Positions 16,875 through 24,973 of a DNA stretch of 43,549 nt are shown piece after piece. A program made the position numbers and the translations under genes. Under the pieces are notes generated by a model. The model searched no databases. It had not been told where the DNA came from and saw only the letters and a program-made list of their open reading frames with translations. The stretch comes from CAZCCC01 sp964497245 (lineage in GTDB: Bacteria; Patescibacteriota; Patescibacteriia; Buchananbacterales; UBA6539). The stretch spans positions 1-43,549 of the forward strand of contig CAZCCC010000008.1 in NCBI GenBank assembly GCA_964497245.1, read 5' to 3'. Position 1 is the first letter of the stretch. Every line of letters starts with the position of its first letter.

Positions 16875-17258
16875 TTAATTAATGTTTTGCGCAAAGGCAG
16901 TTACAATACCAATTAATGTATCCATGGGTAAAATACTAGGTATTACCGCAGATGCGTATGCAAAAGTGCGCATGTCACCGGTTCTAATTATCACCGGTGT
17001 TCTAGATTTTATTTCAATACCTTCTTTTTCTTCAATATCATCAATTTGCCTTGCTAAATCAGTCCCTATAAATGGGTTATGCATATCCATTCTGGTTAAA
17101 ACCAAATCAAATTTTTCACTTGCCATGCAATTTACAAATAACTGAAGGGCTTCTTGAACACTGTTTGCGCATACCACTTCAAAAAATGGATAAGTAAAAA
17201 TGCAACAAATCATGTTTCTGGTATCTTCGTCATTGTCAACAAATAGTATCTTTGGCAT
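16875..17258 (-). CDS. Stand-alone receiver-like protein lacking the phospho-acceptor
   Basis: The 127-residue single-domain protein has a CheY-like fold. It begins PKILFVDNDEDTRN, carrying the acidic pair (Asp8, Asp10) of receivers. The central strand DLVLTRMDMHNP aligns with the D-L-V-L-x-D-x-x-M-P motif, but Arg56 takes the place of the phosphorylated Asp. PVIIRTGD supplies the switch Thr. The usual KP near the end is LP (SILPMDTL), so the catalytic Lys is missing too. It probably works as a phosphorylation-independent pseudo-receiver. No output domain, kinase or partner is adjacent. A strong AGGAGGA site (17271-17265) sits 6 bases from the ATG, unlike neighbouring genes. It has its own promoter and terminator. 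Confidence 0.8.
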   Translation of the reverse strand: MPKILFVDNDEDTRNMICCIFTYPFFEVVCANSVQEALQLFVNCMASEKFDLVLTRMDMHNPFIGTDLARQIDDIEEKEGIEIKSRTPVIIRTGDMRTFAYASAVIPSILPMDTLIGIVTAFAQNIN

Positions 17259-17308
17259 GTCTAGTCCTCCTATGTTTGATTTTAATCTGCCATTTGCGAT
17301 TAATTTAA

Positions 17309-17337
17309 ATCTTAATTAACATTTTAAACATTGTCAA
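17309..17337 (-). promoter_or_regulatory. Promoter of the receiver gene
   Basis: On the minus strand TTGACA (17337-17332), a perfect consensus, and TAAGAT (17314-17309) are separated by 17 bases. The -35 overlaps the -35 of the divergent secA promoter. Confidence 0.65.
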
Positions 17338-17359
17338 ATAAGGAATTATCAGTTATACT
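17331..17359 (+). promoter_or_regulatory. Promoter of secA
   Basis: TTGTCA (17331-17336) and TATACT (17354-17359) are separated by 17 bases. The predicted start near 17366 gives a leader of about nine bases before the secA ATG, with no room for an SD site. Confidence 0.65.
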
Positions 17360-17374
17360 ACGAATGTATAATTT

Positions 17375-20122
17375 ATGTCTTTTTTAAGCAAAATTTTTGG
17401 TGATTCAAATGAAAAATATTTGAAAAATTTTTCAATTATTATTCAAGAAATAAACAGCCTCGAAAAGGAATTTGAGGTTTTTTCTGATACAAAACTCAAA
17501 GAGCAGACTCAAAAATTTAAGGAAATAATAGCTAAAAATGATGATTTGGATGTTATTTTACCCAAAGCCTATGCTTGTGTCAGGGAAGCCACAAAAAGGG
17601 TTTTAGGTCAAAGGCATTATGACGTTCAACTTTTAGCCGGAATAATTTTACATAAAGGCCAAATTGCCGAACAAAAAACCGGAGAAGGAAAAACTTTGTC
17701 GGCGACAACAGCTCTTTACCTTAATGCTTTGTCAGGTAAAGGCGTGCATTTAGTGACAGTCAATGATTATCTTTCCCGCAGAGATTGCGGTTGGATGGCT
17801 CCAATTTACCATTTATTGGGCCTTTCTTGCGGAGTTATAGTGCACGAAGCTGCTTTTATCTATGATCCTGATTATATTGACGATAAAGCTATTGATGAAA
17901 GATTGGTGCACCTGAAGCCTGTTTCAAGGAAAGAGGCTTATTTGGCGGATATTACTTATGGCACCAACAATGAATTCGGTTTTGATTATTTGCGCGATAA
18001 TATGGTATCTGAGCTGGGTCAAATGGTTCAGCGCGAATTAAACTACGCGATTGTTGATGAAGTTGACTCAATTTTAATTGATGAGGCCAGAACACCTTTG
18101 ATAATTTCCGCTCCTGATGCTGACTCAACCGACAAATATTACAAATTTGCCAAGCTGGTAACCCAGCTTAAGGAGAATGAGGATTATAATATTGATGAGA
18201 AAATGCGGGCGGCGACTTTAACTGAAAATGGAGTTGCCAAAATGGAAAAATGGCTTGGAGTGGAAAATATCTATGTTGAAGGAGGAATTTCAGAAGTTCA
18301 TCATATTGAGCAAGCCTTGAAAGCGCATGCCTTATTTAGAAGAGATAAAGACTACGTTGTAAAAGATGGTGAGGTTGTTATTATTGATGAGTTTACCGGT
18401 CGGATGATGTATGGTCGGCGGTACAGTGAGGGTTTGCATCAGGCAATTGAAGCTAAAGAAGGAGTTAATGTCCAAAGAGAAAGCCGGACATTGGCGACAA
18501 TTACTTTTCAGAATTATTTTAGGCTTTATAAAAAACTTTCCGGAATGACCGGAACAGCAGCGACAGAAGCTGAGGAATTTTCAAAAATTTACAATCTGGA
18601 TGTAGCTGTAATTCCAACCAATAGAGACATGGCGAGAAAGGATATGTCTGACAGAATTTTTAAAAGTGAAGAGGGAAAATTTGCTGCAGTAGTTAAAGAG
18701 GTCAAAGAGCGAAGTTCGGCCGGACAGCCGGTTTTAATCGGCACAATTTCAATTGAAAAAAATGAAATGTTGGGTAGTTTTCTAGAAAGAGAAGGTGTTA
18801 AATTTCAAATTTTGAATGCCAAGCATCATGAAAAAGAAGCCCAAATAATATCACAGGCAGGAAAACTCGGTGCGGTTACCGTTGCAACCAATATGGCCGG
18901 AAGGGGAGTTGATATAAAACTTGGCGGCGACCCGGTTGATTTAGAAGAAGAAAAAAAGGTCAAAGAACTTGGCGGACTTTTAATAATAGGAACAGAAAGA
19001 CATGAATCAAGGCGGATTGATAATCAGCTCCGTGGGCGAGGTGGACGGCAGGGTGATCCCGGTATATCGCAATTTTATGTTTCAATGGACGATGATTTAA
19101 TGAGGATTTTTGGAGCCGAGAAAGTTAAAAAATTAATGGAAACATTAAAAGTTCCCGAAGATATGCCGATTGAAAACAAAATGATTTCCCGTTCTTTGGA
19201 AGCAGCCCAAAAAAAGGTTGAAGGATTTCATTTTGATACCAGAAAACATTTGGTTGAATATGATGATGTTTTAAACAAACAACGTGAAGCAATTTATAAA
19301 AAAAGGCGTGATATTTTAGAAAGCGATAATTTAAAAGATAAAATTTTAGAATTAGTTAAAGAAGAACTAGGTGAAGTGATTGGTTTTCATGCCGCATCTG
19401 AAGATGAAAGCACCTGGGATATTGAGGAAATTTACGAAGTGGCTAATACTATTTTTCCCGTTCCTGCCGGTACAAGACTAAAACTTGGAGAAATAAAAGA
19501 TGGAGCAGGCAGTGAAATTCAAGATAGGTCCGCAAGGAGAAAACTGATAGGCTATATTTATAATTTGTCCGTCCGCTCATATAATGACATTGAAAAAAAA
19601 ATAAATAAAGCAGTGGAGAATGAAGGTGCAATGAGGCAGATTGAAAAAGGCTTAATGATAAGAAGCATTGATACTTTATGGATTGACCATCTGGACGCGC
19701 TTGATCATCTTAGAACCGGAATTGGGCTCAGAGGCTATGGCCAGCGAGATCCGTTGATTGAGTATAAAAAAGAATCTTTTAGGATGTTCAAAGAACTTTT
19801 GGCAATGATTAGAAAACAGGTTGTTTATAGCGTATACAAAATGGGTCTAGCAACCGATATGGCACCTTCAATAATGCAAAAAAATAATAATTTGACTTTT
19901 AGCGCGCCTTTGAAAACAAGCAATTCAACTGCCAGCGCTATTTTTCAGACAATGTCTGGGCAAGTCGCTGATACTGCCGCTCAGCAGAAACAGGTAGGGA
20001 ATCGGCAGGCTCAAGGATCGCTTGATAACAGTGCTACTCATTATAAAGGCCAAAAAGTCGGCCGCAATGATCCCTGCCCGTGCGGTTCCGGCAAGAAATT
20101 TAAAAAGTGTCATGGCGAATAG
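17375..20122 (+). CDS. secA: Preprotein translocase ATPase SecA
   Basis: The 915-residue product is the cytoplasmic motor that drives proteins through SecYEG. NBD1 has Walker A TGEGKTLSATTALYLNAL near residue 102 and Walker B with YAIVDEVDSILIDEARTPL near 228. The preprotein cross-linking domain follows. FTGRMMYGRRYSEGLHQAIE and SGMTGTAATEAEEF are standard. NBD2 has ATNMAGRGVDIKLGG and LRGRGGRQGDPG. The C-terminus carries the zinc SEC-C motif GRNDPCPCGSGKKFKKCHG, used for SecB or ribosome contact. A charged insert of about 20 residues (YDPDYIDDKAIDERLVHL) sits between the DEAD-like motifs compared with E. coli. It is first gene of its operon with a very short leader. Confidence 0.97.
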   Translation: MSFLSKIFGDSNEKYLKNFSIIIQEINSLEKEFEVFSDTKLKEQTQKFKEIIAKNDDLDVILPKAYACVREATKRVLGQRHYDVQLLAGIILHKGQIAEQKTGEGKTLSATTALYLNALSGKGVHLVTVNDYLSRRDCGWMAPIYHLLGLSCGVIVHEAAFIYDPDYIDDKAIDERLVHLKPVSRKEAYLADITYGTNNEFGFDYLRDNMVSELGQMVQRELNYAIVDEVDSILIDEARTPLIISAPDADSTDKYYKFAKLVTQLKENEDYNIDEKMRAATLTENGVAKMEKWLGVENIYVEGGISEVHHIEQALKAHALFRRDKDYVVKDGEVVIIDEFTGRMMYGRRYSEGLHQAIEAKEGVNVQRESRTLATITFQNYFRLYKKLSGMTGTAATEAEEFSKIYNLDVAVIPTNRDMARKDMSDRIFKSEEGKFAAVVKEVKERSSAGQPVLIGTISIEKNEMLGSFLEREGVKFQILNAKHHEKEAQIISQAGKLGAVTVATNMAGRGVDIKLGGDPVDLEEEKKVKELGGLLIIGTERHESRRIDNQLRGRGGRQGDPGISQFYVSMDDDLMRIFGAEKVKKLMETLKVPEDMPIENKMISRSLEAAQKKVEGFHFDTRKHLVEYDDVLNKQREAIYKKRRDILESDNLKDKILELVKEELGEVIGFHAASEDESTWDIEEIYEVANTIFPVPAGTRLKLGEIKDGAGSEIQDRSARRKLIGYIYNLSVRSYNDIEKKINKAVENEGAMRQIEKGLMIRSIDTLWIDHLDALDHLRTGIGLRGYGQRDPLIEYKKESFRMFKELLAMIRKQVVYSVYKMGLATDMAPSIMQKNNNLTFSAPLKTSNSTASAIFQTMSGQVADTAAQQKQVGNRQAQGSLDNSATHYKGQKVGRNDPCPCGSGKKFKKCHGE

Positions 20123-20126
20123 AATT

Positions 20127-20674
20127 ATGAAATTTGATGAGAGGAAGCTGAAGGAAACACTGCAACCATATTTTGATTTGGCGAGGGCAGGCGATTGGGA
20201 ACATGCACTACGAGTTGTAAAATGGGTAAAAAAACTCGGACAGGGCAGAAATAATTTATATTTGCTTGTGGTGGCGGCCTACATTCACGATATTGGGTGG
20301 TCAGGAATTTCCCCAAAAGGCAAAATCAATTTGGCTGAAATGTTAAAACTTGAACCGGAGGCGAATAAAAATTCATCCAGATTAATTTTGAGGTGCTTAC
20401 AAAGCTGCAGTTTACCGATTCGGAAATTCAGACAGTAATCAGACTTGTGGCGGCAGTTGATAGACGCCAATCAAAATTGGAAGACGAGGCAATATTAGTG
20501 GATGCCGACAATTTAAGCAAGCTATGTCTTGAACACTTGAAGGAAAAGTATCAACCAGAAGATTTTTTAAAACTGATAAATCTATGGAAAGCCGAGTTGG
20601 CTAGTAGGATCAGGACGCAAAAAGGCAAAGAATTATTTCCTAAACTTTTATCAAAATTAGAGCAAGCAGTCTAA
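20127..20674 (+). pseudogene. HD-domain protein gene broken by a frameshift
   Basis: Two overlapping frames together encode one HD-superfamily protein of about 180 residues. Frame 1 (from ATG 20127; an in-frame ATG at 20112 overlaps secA) contains the DWEHALRVVKWVKKL helix and the metal-binding AAYIHDIGWSG. It then drifts into an unrelated tail and stops at 20436-20438. The continuation, VLTKLQFTDSEIQTVIRLV, then ILVDADNLSKL with the second conserved Asp, lies in the -1 frame from about 20387. The switch is at a TTTT run (20386-20389), where one missing T would explain it. A sequencing or assembly error, a true pseudogene or slippage are all possible. HD proteins hydrolyse nucleotides or phosphoesters, but the substrate cannot be told. 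Confidence 0.7.
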
Positions 20675-20718
20675 TTGACAGAGAAATAAGATTAAAAGAG
20701 GTTTTATGGAAAAATTAT

Positions 20719-21183
20719 ATGCGAAATCCATATGAAAAAATAATACAATTATTGGAATTACAAGGCATAAAGTATAATGTTTTAAAACATAAGCCAGTAT
20801 ATACCAGCAGGCAGGCATCTGAAGTCAGAAATGAATCAATCAATTCTGGCGCAAAATCATTATTGCTGAAAGTGGATAAAGATTTTGTATTAGCTGTTTT
20901 GTCAGGAGGAAAAAGACTATCTTCTAAGAAAGCAAAAGATTTTTTTGGATCAAAAAATCTTAGATTTGCAACTTTAAATGAAGTTAAAGAAATTATGGGC
21001 TGCGAAATAGGCGCATGCTATCCTTTTGGAAAAATAGCCAAAATCAGAACAATTGTAGATAATGCATTATTGGAGAATAGTGATATTTCATTTAATCCCG
21101 GTCTGCACGGTAAAACGATTAAACTAAAGTTAAAAGATTATTTATTGATAGCTGATGCAAAAACAATGGATATATCAGAATAA
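20719..21183 (+). CDS. YbaK/ProX-type aminoacyl-tRNA deacylase
   Basis: The 154-residue product is a YbaK/EbsC/ProXp-fold trans-editing enzyme that hydrolyses mischarged aminoacyl-tRNA. It opens EKIIQLLELQGIKYNVLKHKPVYTS, followed by GAKSLLLKVDKDFVLAVLSG, where the Lys of GAKSLLL matches the invariant YbaK lysine. GCEIGACYPFG and SFNPGLHGKTIKL match the GxxxPFG and N-x-G segments of the family. Which amino acid it edits cannot be decided. An AGAGG motif at 20698-20702 is far from this ATG and nearer to an out-of-frame ATG at 20706, so initiation is unclear. It lies 44 bases after the broken HD gene and closes the secA operon before a terminator-like hairpin. Confidence 0.85.
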   Translation: MRNPYEKIIQLLELQGIKYNVLKHKPVYTSRQASEVRNESINSGAKSLLLKVDKDFVLAVLSGGKRLSSKKAKDFFGSKNLRFATLNEVKEIMGCEIGACYPFGKIAKIRTIVDNALLENSDISFNPGLHGKTIKLKLKDYLLIADAKTMDISE

Positions 21184-21235
21184 TTCATGATTAATTATAC
21201 AGATAAATTTGTTTGATAAATTTAATTTTAGTAAT

Positions 21236-21255
21236 AAAGGGTATTAACCCTTTTT
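21236..21255 (+). terminator. Terminator-like hairpin after the YbaK gene
   Basis: AAAGGG (21236-21241) and CCCTTT (21248-21253) enclose a six-base loop and run into five T. The stem is short but GC-clamped. It also forms the left end of repeat copy 2. Confidence 0.5.
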
Positions 21256-21260
21256 GGCTC

Positions 21261-21375
21261 CCTGCCTGCCGGTAGGTAGGCTCGGCTCGGCCCAGCATCT
21301 ATTTTTTAATTTTTATATAAACTAAAAAAATTAAAAAATAGGTGCTGGACACTCGTTCTACGTCGCCAATAAAAA
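21261..21375. repeat. Palindromic repeat element, copy 2
   Basis: The copy starts with a self-complementary block (CCTGCCTGCC/GGTAGGTAGG, 21261-21280) and CTCGGCTCGG (21281-21290), the inverse of a block in copy 1. A 23-base stem with one wobble follows: 21292-21314 (CCAGCATCTATTTTT...) against 21326-21348, with an 11-base loop. The tail CACTCG...CGCCAATAAAAA (21350-21375) matches the right end of copy 1. The outer left arm of copy 1 is missing here. No gene lies in 21184-21630. Confidence 0.8.
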
Positions 21376-21389
21376 TTAGCTTAATTTAG

Positions 21390-21420
21390 AAAAAATGGTT
21401 AAATACTTATCCATTTTTTT
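21390..21420 (+). terminator. Weak AT-rich hairpin with T-run
   Basis: AAAAAATGG (21390-21398) and CCATTTTTT (21411-21419) enclose a 12-base loop and end in T. With only two GC pairs it is a doubtful terminator. Confidence 0.3.
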
Positions 21421-21445
21421 ATTTTAAATTTTTAAAAAAATTATC

Positions 21446-21474
21446 TTGACAAAAATGGCTGATTGTGATAATAA
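21446..21474 (+). promoter_or_regulatory. Promoter of the modular lipoprotein gene
   Basis: A perfect TTGACA (21446-21451), a 17-base spacer and TAATAA (21469-21474). The predicted transcript starts near 21481 and has a leader of about 150 bases. Confidence 0.65.
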
Positions 21475-21480
21475 GATATT

Positions 21481-21630
21481 ACTTCAGAACAAGTCTGAAC
21501 ATTGACAATTTATTCCCTTTTTTAGGTTTTTGCTCAGTAAAAACCTTTAACATAGACGTAAAACAGTGTTAGGCGAGGTTAAGTGCATTGTGTGCTTGCC
21601 TCTTTCAAAAACAGACAAGGAGATTGTAAG
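21481..21630 (+). promoter_or_regulatory. Structured 5' leader of the lipoprotein mRNA
   Basis: Three hairpins can form between the promoter and the ATG: TTCAGA/TCTGAA (21483-21499), AGGTTTTT/AAAAACCT (21524-21546), and GAGG-AAGTGCA/TGTGCTT-CCTC (21575-21602, with wobbles). The last ends about 15 bases before the strong ribosome site AAGGAG (21617-21622), which is 8 bases from the start codon. No known riboswitch class is recognised. Confidence 0.4.
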
Positions 21631-24600
21631 ATGAAAAAAACGTTTGTATTTGTGGCAGTGTCAATAGCTTTATTGTCAGTTGGTTGTTCGCCGTCTTTTA
21701 CTGTACCGCGGTACGGTGAGACAGGTTCCTACCAAGGAACCCAGCAACTGAGAAATTGGGATGTTGTTCGCGACGAACAAATTGTTGTAAACAATCGGCG
21801 CAGCAACATTCCAATAACCGCAATTGGCCACCGGCTGAAAAGCGGGAGCATCAAAATCGGGGTTTATTTATCCCCGGAAAATCCTGATGTTGAGGTGAAT
21901 ATAAACCTCGGCGGAAGCAAGGGATTTGTTACGGACAAGTCCCTTTGCTCGGCTGAAGCGTTGCTTATTTTAGCAGGGCTTCAGAACCTTAATGATCTTT
22001 TGGAAAAAGAGATCAATGGCTTTAATGTGAAAGTTCCATGGAAGCATACCGTTGTCCGGTATGCCACCGTAAGTTTGCTTACGCAAAAGGGGCAGTTTGT
22101 TTTTTTCTTTGAATCGCCGGCGTTTATCAGCGATAGCGATGCAGAAGGCGAAGGCGAAATCCCGACCGAAGGTGAGGTGGCAGAAGGAGAAATTCCAGCA
22201 GAAGGCGAAGGCGAAATCCCGACCGAAGGTGAGGTGGCAGAAGGAGAAGGTAGTTTACCGTTAATTCTGCAACAGCCTCAATCCCTTGAGGTTTTTGTCG
22301 GCGAAAGAGCTAGTCTGCTGGTAGTAGCTGAGAATGCCGTCAATTATAAATGGAAAAAAGACGGACAAGCTATTGCTGGAGCAGAATCGGCAGAGTATGT
22401 AATAGGTAGCGCAGCCTTGAGGGATGCCGGTGTATATCATTGCATCGTAGGCAATCCTTATGGCAGTGTTGCAAGCAACACGGCCACACTTACGGTCAGA
22501 CCGGTAGTAGTTGAAGAAGGCGAAGGCGAAATCCCGACCGAAGGTGAAAATGAGTGCCAATGCGGTACCGGCGCGCCTGACATCATTCATACTGTGATTC
22601 CGGATGTGAGAAATTACAATCCGGCTTATCCAGATGAAATTACGTATCGCTTGAGAGGTACTGTTTCAGGTGTGAACGCCAGTTTTTATGGAGTTCGGAC
22701 TTACATCCAGGGCGAAGATTCGCTGTGGTATTCAAAGTCCAATTCCACTGATGAGCGCCCAATTAGCTGTGGCAGTTGTAGTTGGTATGTGGATATTGCA
22801 ATTCACCCCAACGATGCCAAGGCTTTGCAGGTGGTATCCTATTTGGTGCCTCTTGAAACATCAGTTCCGGCCTGTATAACGGGATGTGTTGGTATGCCGA
22901 ATATTCCCGCGTCCGTTGCTCAAGTTGTCTCGCCTCTAGGCGGAGCAAGCAAGGGGATTGGTTTTTCCCATGTTCCGCTTTATGGCCAGTCAAACGGCGG
23001 AGTATCCGGATACATTGAAGGGATTGATCCTGAAGAGTATTCGGAGTTTGCAGTATTGGTGCTGCAAAAATTGAATGGACAATGGATAGTCGCGCCTGAC
23101 TGCGAAAATCCGTTGACATTCATTGAATCGGATTTGACATGGCATTGTGCCATAAGTCCGATGGCTGAAGAAGTTGCGGTTTATCTAGTAGACGCTGGAT
23201 TTAGCGTTGATTTTTGTGTGGCGATTCCGGACAAAGGAAGCAAAGATGTTCCGGAAGTTCATGGCAGCTTAGCTTCCGCATGGGTGAGCCGAGTGCCTCA
23301 CATCAGCTTTCAAAGCTTTCCGCCTTTTGAACAGGAAGGCAATGTCGTCATTAAAGTGACGGATAATGATCCAACACTTTGGCGTGTTGCCGTGTATTTC
23401 AAGGTGGGAGGTGAGTGGTGGACCAAGCCGCTGTATGAGAGTCCACTGATTCAACCTGGTATTGATGGTTTGTGTTCTGTTTGGCTGGATTCAGAGGGAA
23501 TGGATTTCTATACGATGGAAATTCTGGTATTCCTTGTCCCGCCGAACACTGCAGTGTCCGTTTGTGGCGACTGTCAGGAATGCCAAAGATGCAGTATGCG
23601 TCCGGTGATTCCTCAAGCAGTTGCGACAGCATGGGTAAACCGTGGTGCCGGCTTTGACACCGAACCGCCGGTAATTACTTTGCTCGGCGATAATCCGCTG
23701 GATTGGCCGGTTTTTGTGCCTTATGTTGATCCGGAAGCTTATGCAGTTGACGTAATTGACGGCCCGGTTCCAGTAGATATTGACGTAAGCGAAGTAAATG
23801 TCAATGTCGTTGGCCAATATTACGTTTACTATTCGGCAACAGATAGCTCGGGCAACACGGCAACAGCCACGCGGACAGTCAATGTAGTGGATACCGAGCC
23901 ACCGGTCATTACGATTCTCGGTGACAATCCTTTGGAGTGGCCGGTTGGCACTTCGTATGTTGATCCGGGAGCAACCGCAACCGACAATTACGACGGAAAT
24001 GTTCCGGTCAGTAATGTAAGTGATGTTGACTGGAGCGTAATCGGCTCGTATACGGTTGTTTACACCGCGACCGACAGCTCCGGCAACACGGCAACAGCCA
24101 CGCGAACGCTCAATGTCTACTTTGACTGCCAAGCGCCAATCATCAAATATACCGAGATTCCTCTTTTCGGAGTTGATGATGAGTTGACAGGCCAAGCCTG
24201 CAGACCAAACGACGATGGCGCAGTCATAGTCTATGTCCGCCAACAGGATCATTGGTGGCTCATCACTGATGAGCTTTTAGACATTGACTCCGCAGATGGT
24301 AGTTGGAGTTGTAATATTGATGCTCTGGCCACTGAGATTCTGGCATTTTTGGTGCCGGCAGACATCAATCCGGCGTTGATTCCGGATTGTGATCCGTGCA
24401 CAGAAGAGCCAGTGATCGGCCAAGCACTAGCTTCAGTCTGGGTTAATCGTTCTCCTGATTTCCAGATTACCTATTGGCCGCCGATTGGCGCAACTGATGG
24501 TTATCTGGAAGGAGTTGTTTGGGGGAGCGTCAATCCCTCGGACTGGAAAGTAATTGTTTATATTACGGTTGAGGGAAGGACGTGGATTAAGCCCGATTAT

Positions 24601-24822
24601 GGAATTGAGGCCCTGACGCCCATCGGACCTGACGGCAGTTGGTCTTGCCAGATTGTTACCGGCGGAATTGATGAACTGGCCACGCACGTAATGGCCTTTC
24701 TGGTTCCCGCCGGAATTGATCTTGACTCCGTACCGATGTGCGGAGAAACCTTCTGGTGCGGAGAAGGTCCGCCCGTAATTGATGACGCGGTTGATCTGAT
24801 TGTGATTGACCGCACTTTGTAG
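21631..24822 (+). CDS. Giant modular surface lipoprotein (Ig, DUF5011-like and five WW-KP beta-domains)
   Basis: The 1063-residue product starts at 21631, chosen because AAGGAG stands 8 bases upstream and a lipoprotein signal follows (ALLSVGC, lipid Cys19). Order: unknown domain to about 170; acidic EGEGEIPTEGE repeats 171-207; an Ig-like domain 211-292 (NYKWKKDGQAI...DAGVYHCIVGN); a second EGE linker 295-307; three copies of a beta-domain 311-670; two DUF5011/HYR-like domains 676-830 (each ending YTATDSSGNTATATRT or close to it); two further beta-domain copies 832-1063. The repeated domain has the pattern V-x-V-Y-I...W-W-x-K-P...DGxW...I-x-A-F-L-V-P. From memory it accompanies GH16 enzymes. 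No catalytic domain is seen, so it is probably a surface binding or adhesion protein. Base composition is richer in G+C than its neighbours. Confidence 0.82.
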   Translation: MKKTFVFVAVSIALLSVGCSPSFTVPRYGETGSYQGTQQLRNWDVVRDEQIVVNNRRSNIPITAIGHRLKSGSIKIGVYLSPENPDVEVNINLGGSKGFVTDKSLCSAEALLILAGLQNLNDLLEKEINGFNVKVPWKHTVVRYATVSLLTQKGQFVFFFESPAFISDSDAEGEGEIPTEGEVAEGEIPAEGEGEIPTEGEVAEGEGSLPLILQQPQSLEVFVGERASLLVVAENAVNYKWKKDGQAIAGAESAEYVIGSAALRDAGVYHCIVGNPYGSVASNTATLTVRPVVVEEGEGEIPTEGENECQCGTGAPDIIHTVIPDVRNYNPAYPDEITYRLRGTVSGVNASFYGVRTYIQGEDSLWYSKSNSTDERPISCGSCSWYVDIAIHPNDAKALQVVSYLVPLETSVPACITGCVGMPNIPASVAQVVSPLGGASKGIGFSHVPLYGQSNGGVSGYIEGIDPEEYSEFAVLVLQKLNGQWIVAPDCENPLTFIESDLTWHCAISPMAEEVAVYLVDAGFSVDFCVAIPDKGSKDVPEVHGSLASAWVSRVPHISFQSFPPFEQEGNVVIKVTDNDPTLWRVAVYFKVGGEWWTKPLYESPLIQPGIDGLCSVWLDSEGMDFYTMEILVFLVPPNTAVSVCGDCQECQRCSMRPVIPQAVATAWVNRGAGFDTEPPVITLLGDNPLDWPVFVPYVDPEAYAVDVIDGPVPVDIDVSEVNVNVVGQYYVYYSATDSSGNTATATRTVNVVDTEPPVITILGDNPLEWPVGTSYVDPGATATDNYDGNVPVSNVSDVDWSVIGSYTVVYTATDSSGNTATATRTLNVYFDCQAPIIKYTEIPLFGVDDELTGQACRPNDDGAVIVYVRQQDHWWLITDELLDIDSADGSWSCNIDALATEILAFLVPADINPALIPDCDPCTEEPVIGQALASVWVNRSPDFQITYWPPIGATDGYLEGVVWGSVNPSDWKVIVYITVEGRTWIKPDYGIEALTPIGPDGSWSCQIVTGGIDELATHVMAFLVPAGIDLDSVPMCGETFWCGEGPPVIDDAVDLIVIDRTL
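22141..22247 (+). repeat. 50-base tandem repeat encoding acidic EGE linker
   Basis: Positions 22141-22190 and 22198-22247 are identical over 50 bases (period 57). A 32-base exact piece of the same unit recurs at 22516-22547 after the Ig domain. The identity at DNA level suggests recent duplication of the linker. Confidence 0.85.
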
Positions 24823-24841
24823 TTTATTGGAGGAGTGACAT

Positions 24842-24887
24842 GCCCGCAGGAGTTCTTGTAAGAGAATTTCCTGTGGGCTCTTTTTAT
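24842..24887 (+). terminator. Strong terminator after the modular lipoprotein gene
   Basis: GCCCGCAGGA (24842-24851) pairs with TCCTGTGGGC (24869-24878, one G-T wobble), with further pairing inside the loop, followed by CTCTTTTT. It ends where the next promoter begins. Confidence 0.88.
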
Positions 24888-24915
24888 TGACAAATTATTA
24901 CAATAATGGTATTAA
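24887..24915 (+). promoter_or_regulatory. Promoter of the GH16-like lipoprotein gene
   Basis: Perfect TTGACA (24887-24892), a 17-base spacer and TATTAA (24910-24915), directly after the preceding terminator. Confidence 0.6.
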
Positions 24916-24973
24916 AAAAAGATGTCCTTTGAAAACTGATCTAAGTAAAAGACCTGAAAGAAAGGGTAAAGAA

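Noticed and set aside
17367..17372. TATAAT directly before the secA ATG
   Set aside because: As a -10 box it would start transcription inside the gene and has no matching -35. The TTGTCA/TATACT pair upstream fits better.
21261..21280. CCTGCCTGCC/GGTAGGTAGG as a stand-alone terminator or operator
   Set aside because: It has no loop or T-run of its own and sits inside repeat copy 2, so it is treated as part of that element.
16654..21375. The two palindromic repeats as CRISPR or integron attachment sites
   Set aside because: There are no regularly spaced repeats, spacers, cas genes, integrase or attC-like core sites nearby.
21583..21630. Upstream ATG extending the giant lipoprotein by 16 residues
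   Set aside because: The inner ATG at 21631 has AAGGAG eight bases upstream and begins a clear lipoprotein signal peptide, which the extension would bury.
23491..24252. 253-codon open frame on the minus strand inside the giant lipoprotein gene
   Set aside because: It is opposite a convincing multidomain coding sequence, has no start signal, and its openness follows from codon bias in the Ser/Thr/Val-rich DUF5011 repeats.
24887..24973. TTG start extending the GH16-like lipoprotein
   Set aside because: It coincides with the -35 box of the promoter and would place a charged stretch before the signal peptide.
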